Positions 31,912 to 36,380 of a stretch of DNA of 36,380 nucleotides are shown here, in pieces. Under the pieces are notes generated by a model. The model saw only the letters and a program-made list of their open reading frames with translations. It had not been told where the DNA came from and ran no database searches. Position numbers and translations under genes: made by a program. Source of the DNA: Flavobacteriales bacterium (lineage in GTDB: Bacteria > Bacteroidota > Bacteroidia > Flavobacteriales > Flavobacteriaceae); assembly GCA_011526365.1 (NCBI GenBank), contig WTIO01000010.1, positions 1 to 36,380 on the forward strand, written 5' to 3'. Position 1 is the first letter of the stretch, and each line of letters begins with the position of its first letter.

Positions 31912-32349
31912 ATGGTCCATATTCCGATCATAAATAACAGTGGTTATCCGCTTCCTAGTTATGAGAGTACTGCTGCCGCTGGCCTCGATTTACGCGCCAA
32001 TATAGACAGCCCGATAACGCTTACCAGCCTTCAAAGGAGACTAATTACCACAGGGCTATCCATAGCGCTTCCTGAAGGCTATGAAGCCCAAATTCGGCCC
32101 CGATCGGGTTTAGCAGCCAAATATGGATTAACGGTACTCAATGCTCCCGGAACCATAGATGCGGATTATCGTGGGGACATTGGTGTTATTTTAATTAACC
32201 TTTCTCCAGAACCCTACACCTTGCAACCTGGAGAACGGATCGCCCAAATGGTTATTGCTTCTTTTGAACAAGCCCAATGGGAGGCTGTTACCAGCCTATC
32301 AGAAACCCAACGTGGCAGCAAGGGCTTTGGAAGCACAGGAAAACAATAA
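31912..32349 (+). CDS. dut: Deoxyuridine 5'-triphosphate nucleotidohydrolase (dUTPase)
   Basis: Homotrimeric enzyme hydrolysing dUTP to dUMP and pyrophosphate, keeping uracil out of DNA and supplying dTMP synthesis. The 145-residue product holds all five trimeric dUTPase motifs: AGLDLRA (23-29), RPRSGLA (62-68), [11 protein letters not shown] (80-90, with catalytic Asp83), GERIAQMVI (107-115) and the flexible C-terminal [10 protein letters not shown] (134-143). It has its own promoter and leads a same-strand run with the nucleotidyltransferase, DUF4292 and EnvC genes. Confidence 0.96.
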   Translation: MVHIPIINNSGYPLPSYESTAAAGLDLRANIDSPITLTSLQRRLITTGLSIALPEGYEAQIRPRSGLAAKYGLTVLNAPGTIDADYRGDIGVILINLSPEPYTLQPGERIAQMVIASFEQAQWEAVTSLSETQRGSKGFGSTGKQ

Positions 32350-32373
32350 GTTGAACCGAAGAACAGCAGTAGA

Positions 32374-33390
32374 TTGAAAATAATTGTACCCATGGCAGGC
32401 CGAGGCTCGCGCCTTCGTCCTCACAGTTTAACCGTTCCAAAACCCCTATTACCAGTGGCTGGCACGCCCATAGTGGAGCAGTTAGTTACTGAAATTGTTA
32501 AGGTAGTGGATACCCCTGTGGATGAAATTGCATTTATATTAGGGGATCCAGCGTATTTTGACGAAAAAATTGAAGCCCAACTCATTGCTTTCGCACACAA
32601 TTTAGGTGCCGAAGGAATCATTTACCGTCAGGAGGCCCCTTTGGGTACAGGCCATGCCATTATGAGCGCAGCCCCCTCTTTAGATGGGCCTGCCGTAGTT
32701 GCCTATGCCGACACCTTAATACGTGCTGACATTCGCCTTGACCCTACCGCCGATGCAATTATCTGGGTGAAGCAGGTAACACAGCCCGAAGCTTATGGCG
32801 TGGTAGAGCTAAACGCCAAAGACGAAATAGTAAATTTGGTAGAAAAGCCCGAAACCTTTGTTTCGGAACTTGCCATTATAGGCATGTATTATTTTAAAGA
32901 CATTGCGGTGTTAAAAGAAAAGCTAAAAAAGGTAGTGGCACAACAATTGCTTCCCGGCACCGAATACCAAATTAATGACGGCATTAAAGCGATGATTGAA
33001 GAAGGCTATCGCTTTGTGCCGGGAAAAGTCAACCAATGGATGGACTGTGGCAATCCCGAAATTACTTTAGCGACCAATAAGGAAATGCTCACCCTTTTAG
33101 AAAAAGAAAACGCCCCTTTAGTGGCTGCTGATGTGCAATTGAAAAACGCAAAAATCATTGACCCCTGCTATATAGGGCCAGGAGTAGTGTTGGAAAACAG
33201 TACGGTAGGCCCCCACGTGTCTTTGGGCAAAGAAACAGTGGTTCGCAATAGCACGCTTACTAACTGTTTGATCCAAAACCACACAACCATTGAAAATGCC
33301 ACCTTAGACACCGCCATGATCGGAAATCACGTGCAGTATAATGGGAACTTTACTACCCTAAGTATTGGGGATTATTCTAAATTGCAGTAA
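32374..33390 (+). CDS. Sugar-1-phosphate nucleotidyltransferase (NTP_transferase with LbH C-terminus)
   Basis: The 338-residue protein has the nucleotidyltransferase signature at the N-terminus (GRGSRLRPHSLTVPKPLLPVAG, with Arg13-Arg15 and Lys23 contacting the nucleotide). It also has QEAPLGTGHAI, VAYADTLI (metal Asp region), a VEKPE block and MDCGNPE. From about residue 250 isoleucine-patch repeats suggest a left-handed beta-helix (IDPCYIGPGVVLENSTVGPHVSLGKETVVRNSTL...). Substrate is not certain: glucose-, mannose- or N-acetylglucosamine-1-phosphate types share these marks. The start is TTG at 32374, giving MKIIVPMAGRG, the usual N-terminus; the next in-frame ATG would cut the first strand. 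It overlaps DUF4292 as TAATG. Confidence 0.88.
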   Translation: MKIIVPMAGRGSRLRPHSLTVPKPLLPVAGTPIVEQLVTEIVKVVDTPVDEIAFILGDPAYFDEKIEAQLIAFAHNLGAEGIIYRQEAPLGTGHAIMSAAPSLDGPAVVAYADTLIRADIRLDPTADAIIWVKQVTQPEAYGVVELNAKDEIVNLVEKPETFVSELAIIGMYYFKDIAVLKEKLKKVVAQQLLPGTEYQINDGIKAMIEEGYRFVPGKVNQWMDCGNPEITLATNKEMLTLLEKENAPLVAADVQLKNAKIIDPCYIGPGVVLENSTVGPHVSLGKETVVRNSTLTNCLIQNHTTIENATLDTAMIGNHVQYNGNFTTLSIGDYSKLQ

Positions 33391-34175
33391 TGAAGCTAAT
33401 AGATCGCCACTACAGGTATATTATTGTACTGCTTCTCCTATTTGGAGGGAGCAGCTGTACCACCCTAAAAGTTTTGCCCAACAGTGCGCCCATTGAAAAT
33501 GTAAATATCAAACGCCTCACAAAGAAAATAAACACTGCGGCACCTTCATTTAAAAACTTCCGGTCACGACTCCGCGTAACCTATAATGATGGAAAGCGCG
33601 AGCAACTGCTGAACATTAACCTCCGAATGGCGAATAATAAGACCATTTGGATGAGCGCCACCATGTTAATTCCAATAGCAAAATTGATGATTACCCCAAA
33701 GGAGTTGCAGTTTTATGAAAAGTTTCAAAAGACCTACTTTAAGGGAGAACTCGATTTTATTAATGCACAATTCAACACCAACTTTGGGTACCAGGAATTG
33801 CAAAATATCCTTATGGGATTGCCCGCAATTGATTTAGAGGAAAACCGATGGAAACAAGTCAGTCATCCCAGTTTATATGTCCTCACCAATAAATCAAAGG
33901 ACAACCCCTACCAACCCACCTTATTTTTCGACCCTTCAAATTTTCGTATTGCCGAGCAGCGATTTTTTATTCCTGGCACCGCTAATGTGTTAAGTGTAAA
34001 ATACCCAGAATATCAACGCGCCAACAACAAAATTGTCCCCAAACGCATTGAGTTGTCCTTTTTTGATGGACAGCAATTGATGTCTGTTGCCCTAGAACTC
34101 ACAAGGGCCGACTTCCCTTCAAAAATAACCTTCCCATTTAAAGTCCCTAGGGGGTACCAACCAATTGAATTGTAA
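33390..34175 (+). CDS. DUF4292 family lipoprotein
   Basis: The 261-residue product has a lipoprotein signal (IIVLLLLFGGSSC, lipobox Cys23). The body is beta-rich and contains NFRSRLRVTYNDGKREQLLNINLRM, TIWMSATMLIPIAKLMITP and IRFEL-like paired strands. These features resemble the LolA/LolB-like outer-membrane lipoprotein family DUF4292 of Bacteroidota, whose function is not established. A role in lipoprotein or envelope assembly is suggested by the fold family and by the EnvC-like gene that begins immediately after its stop. Its ATG overlaps the preceding stop by one base. Confidence 0.82.
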   Translation: MKLIDRHYRYIIVLLLLFGGSSCTTLKVLPNSAPIENVNIKRLTKKINTAAPSFKNFRSRLRVTYNDGKREQLLNINLRMANNKTIWMSATMLIPIAKLMITPKELQFYEKFQKTYFKGELDFINAQFNTNFGYQELQNILMGLPAIDLEENRWKQVSHPSLYVLTNKSKDNPYQPTLFFDPSNFRIAEQRFFIPGTANVLSVKYPEYQRANNKIVPKRIELSFFDGQQLMSVALELTRADFPSKITFPFKVPRGYQPIEL

Positions 34176-35396
34176 ATGAGCGTTAAGCAGTTGATCGTTG
34201 GAAGTATCCTTTTCGCTGTAAGCCTTTCGGCCTGGGGGCAAGAGCCTTCTTCCCGACAAAAAGCCTTAGAGGCCCAACGCAAAAAGCTCACGGAGGAAAT
34301 TAAGCAAATTAACACCCTCTTATTTTCAAGCAAGAAAAAAGAAAAAGACGCTCTAACTGAGGTGGAGGACTTGGACGTAAAAATGGACGTGCGCAAGCGC
34401 TTAATTCGGGTGACCAATGCCGAGGTAAACCTTCTGGACAAAAGGATAAACGTCAATACGCGAGATATACAAAACCTCAGGGACGAGTTAAAAACCTTAA
34501 AAGCCGATTACGCAAAGATGATTCGTCAGTCGTACAAGAGTAAATCCTCTCAAAACCGGCTGATGTTTTTATTTTCTTCTTCAAGTCTTTTGCAAGCCTA
34601 TAAAAGGCTGCAATACCTAAAACAGTATGCTGCTTTTCGAAAGAAACAAGGGGAGGAGATTGCAGATAAAACACGCACCCTCCAAGAGTTGAACCAAACC
34701 TTAATTGTTCAAAAAGAAAAGAAAGAAACGCTTATCAAAGAAAACCGTGCCGTACAAAAAGCCTTAGCCAAGGAACTGGATCAACAGCAACGACTGGTAC
34801 AATCCTTGCGTAAAAAAGGCCGGAAGTACAATCGGCAGATTGCTCAAAAACAAAAGCAGGCAGAAAAAATTGATAAGGAAATCAACCGTTTGATTCGCGA
34901 GGCAATTGCAGCTTCAAATAAAAAAGCAGGAAAAAAAGGGGAAACCACTTTTGCCCTCACCCCAGAAGACCGTTTATTGGCAGCAAACTTTAAAGGGAAT
35001 AAAGGCCGTTTGCCGTGGCCCGTAACCCGTGGGGTTGTCGTTCAACGCTTTGGCACCCAACCACACCCTGTGGTGCGCACCACCATGATAAAAAGCAACG
35101 GCATAACCATAGCTACAGCACCTAAGACACAAGCACGCGCAGTGTTTGAAGGGGAGGTAATGTCCCTAATGAGTTTTAGGGGGAGCAACCCCACTGTTTT
35201 AGTAAAGCACGGCAACTACATTACGGCTTACAAAAATCTTGCAAAAGTGTATGTTAAAAAAGGCCAGAAGGTGGCAGCAAAACAGGCTCTAGGAGAAGTG
35301 TTTTCTAACCCTCAAACGGGGAAAACGAACCTTCAGTTCAGTATTTTTAACAATACCAAACCACAAAACCCAAGTCAGTGGTTAACGAAAATTTAG
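34176..35396 (+). CDS. EnvC-like murein hydrolase activator (degenerate LytM domain)
   Basis: The 406-residue periplasmic protein has a signal peptide (1-21, ending SLSAWGQ), a long coiled coil (about 25-255, rich in Lys/Glu/Gln heptads, e.g. RKKLTEEIKQINTLLFSSKKK) and a C-terminal LytM-like domain (about 275-406). The zinc-site residues are lost: NGITIA where HxxxD is expected, YKNL for YxHL, and LQFSIF for LHFEL. EnvC proteins lack these residues and activate amidases for daughter-cell separation instead of cutting murein. Thus it is probably an activator, not an enzyme. It converges with the HU/SPOR gene with a 2-nt gap. Confidence 0.88.
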   Translation: MSVKQLIVGSILFAVSLSAWGQEPSSRQKALEAQRKKLTEEIKQINTLLFSSKKKEKDALTEVEDLDVKMDVRKRLIRVTNAEVNLLDKRINVNTRDIQNLRDELKTLKADYAKMIRQSYKSKSSQNRLMFLFSSSSLLQAYKRLQYLKQYAAFRKKQGEEIADKTRTLQELNQTLIVQKEKKETLIKENRAVQKALAKELDQQQRLVQSLRKKGRKYNRQIAQKQKQAEKIDKEINRLIREAIAASNKKAGKKGETTFALTPEDRLLAANFKGNKGRLPWPVTRGVVVQRFGTQPHPVVRTTMIKSNGITIATAPKTQARAVFEGEVMSLMSFRGSNPTVLVKHGNYITAYKNLAKVYVKKGQKVAAKQALGEVFSNPQTGKTNLQFSIFNNTKPQNPSQWLTKI

Positions 35397-35398
35397 GC

Positions 35399-36379
35399 TT
35401 ATTTTTCTTCCAAATACCAAGCGTCCTCCTTCAAGGTGTATTTGATAAAGTACAATAGTTTGATGGCCTCCCGCTTGGAGGTAAATCGGCCGTAGGCTAC
35501 ACGGTGCATTCCTTCTGGATTCACTGCTGTAAATGCCGCTTCGTACCCTTGCATTTTAAGATTTTCAAGCACCTTTTCAGCGTTGTTTATATCGCGGTAG
35601 GTCCCTGCAATAACACTGTAATACGGTTGCTCCAAGGCCATTGCAGCTTCGGTTGCTTCGGGTTGAGCCGAAATATTTAAGGACATGCTATTTAGAGATC
35701 CTAAATTAAAGGTAGCTTTTTCCACGGTAGCAGTAATGCGTTTTTGTGCTAATTGTTGATTTTTGATACGCTCGTTTTCCAGATATTGATTTCCAAAGTA
35801 GTAGCCTCCTCCCAATAATGCAATGGCAATAATTCCAATAGCAGCATAACGCATAACAGGGTTTGACTTAGGAGCTTCTTTTTGCTCCTCTGGTGTAAAC
35901 ATTAGATTGTCGTTATCTTTTTCCATGACGTGATGTATTTGTTGTGTTTGATTACGGATTACCGTTTGTAACGGTTTACGAGTGAACACGCTTAATCCAA
36001 ACGCAAAAGGGTCGTAATTATTGTTTGTATAGGCCGTAAAGTGCACTCTTTTGGCAGTATTTAAGCGTAATTCGCCAACAGGATTTAAAAATAGTGGTTG
36101 GGTTTGTAACTTTTGTTTCCATACTCCAACCTCTTTTTCAATTAAGCGGAGTGCATTTTCGTAGCTGATATTTTGCTTTTGGGCAACGTACTGTGCTAGA
36201 ATTCCGTCATTGGTTTTTAATAGGCTATTAAAGGTGAGTGCTTTTTGTGGGGGAGTAAATACCCCAGTATCGTATTGGATAAGCGCCCCTACAGAGCGGG
36301 TTAAAAACGCACCAAAATCGGGTACGGTAACGCACTCGTACCGAAATAAAAGTTCGTGGATGTACTTCCCTAAAGTCAT
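35399..36379 (-). CDS. HU-CCDC81 and SPOR domain membrane protein
   Basis: The 326-residue protein combines an N-terminal HU-like domain (MTLGKYIHELLFRYECVTVPDFGAFL..., PPQKALTFNSLLKTNDGIL, a beta-hairpin-like LNPVGELRLN; about 1-125), one membrane helix (YAAIGIIAIALLGGGYYFG, about 175-195) and a C-terminal SPOR domain (YYSVIAGTYRDINNAEKVLENLKMQGYEAAF, VAYGRFTSKREAIKLL; about 248-326). SPOR domains bind denuded septal peptidoglycan. The HU-CCDC81 domain is presumed cytoplasmic, and whether it binds DNA is unknown. It should act at the division septum, in keeping with the neighbouring EnvC-like gene. The start ATG is 1 nt from the window edge, so its promoter is not seen; the N-terminus looks complete. 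Confidence 0.88.
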   Translation of the reverse strand: MTLGKYIHELLFRYECVTVPDFGAFLTRSVGALIQYDTGVFTPPQKALTFNSLLKTNDGILAQYVAQKQNISYENALRLIEKEVGVWKQKLQTQPLFLNPVGELRLNTAKRVHFTAYTNNNYDPFAFGLSVFTRKPLQTVIRNQTQQIHHVMEKDNDNLMFTPEEQKEAPKSNPVMRYAAIGIIAIALLGGGYYFGNQYLENERIKNQQLAQKRITATVEKATFNLGSLNSMSLNISAQPEATEAAMALEQPYYSVIAGTYRDINNAEKVLENLKMQGYEAAFTAVNPEGMHRVAYGRFTSKREAIKLLYFIKYTLKEDAWYLEEK

Positions 36380-36380
36380 A

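Noticed and set aside
33214-33219. CACGTG as a further parS site
   Set aside because: The flanks (GCCCC before, TCTTT after) do not match GTTnC...GAAAC; it is only the hexamer core.
33328-33333. CACGTG in the nucleotidyltransferase gene as parS
   Set aside because: The flanking bases GAAAT and CAGTA break both arms of the palindrome.

Overview
The window reads as chromosomal DNA of a compact-genome member of the Bacteroidota, most likely a marine member of the Flavobacteriales. Four kinds of evidence support this. There is a SprE/PorW-like type IX secretion/gliding lipoprotein, together with several families typical of flavobacteria (DUF4837, DUF4292, DUF6168, DUF6341, HU-CCDC81/SPOR). Many genes have the Bacteroidota promoter element TAnnTTTG just upstream, and obvious Shine-Dalgarno sequences are absent. 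The ATP synthase operon is split (atpBEFHAG without atpD/atpC). GltX and GlnS are both present. I see no insertion sequence, prophage, CRISPR array or rRNA; the content is mostly housekeeping.

Layout. 1-3011: RNase R and a secreted GIN/DUF2807 protein, then a tRNA-Cys on the minus strand. 3116-6183: folB and glnS diverge; an SPFH/stomatin protein converges on glnS. 6193-10907: gltX diverges from ybeY-mnmG-methyltransferase. 10904-14323: holB diverges from pgk-DUF4837. 14320-19002: tatA diverges from an M23 peptidase-GH3-glycosyltransferase-pyruvyltransferase run. 19042-22826: purD, DUF6341, a GT9 glycosyltransferase and a PaaE-like 2Fe-2S reductase alternate strands. 22930-26608: a truncated DUF5687-like fragment, then the overlapping chain sprE-bactofilin-atpZ-DUF6168. 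26738-31579: atpBEFHAG, closed by a clear intrinsic terminator. 31642-31824: a 5'-truncated outer-membrane beta-barrel remnant. 31912-35396: dut, a sugar-nucleotide pyrophosphorylase-like gene, a DUF4292 lipoprotein and an EnvC-like factor. 35399-36379: an HU/SPOR membrane protein on the minus strand.

The most notable signal outside the genes is a pair of near-perfect ParB-binding parS sites bracketing mnmG. One (8147-8162) lies inside the end of ybeY. The other (10042-10057) joins the mnmG stop codon to the GTG start of the methyltransferase gene. They suggest that this region is part of the chromosome centromere and lies near oriC. Two structural habits also stand out. The -7 promoter element often sits only 4-6 nt from the start codon, implying nearly leaderless mRNAs. 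Five of the six convergent gene pairs share stop-codon bases. Two decayed gene ends (DUF5687-like, outer-membrane barrel) show ongoing gene loss. I found no clearly new multi-gene system; the best candidates for unexplored biology are listed in the findings.
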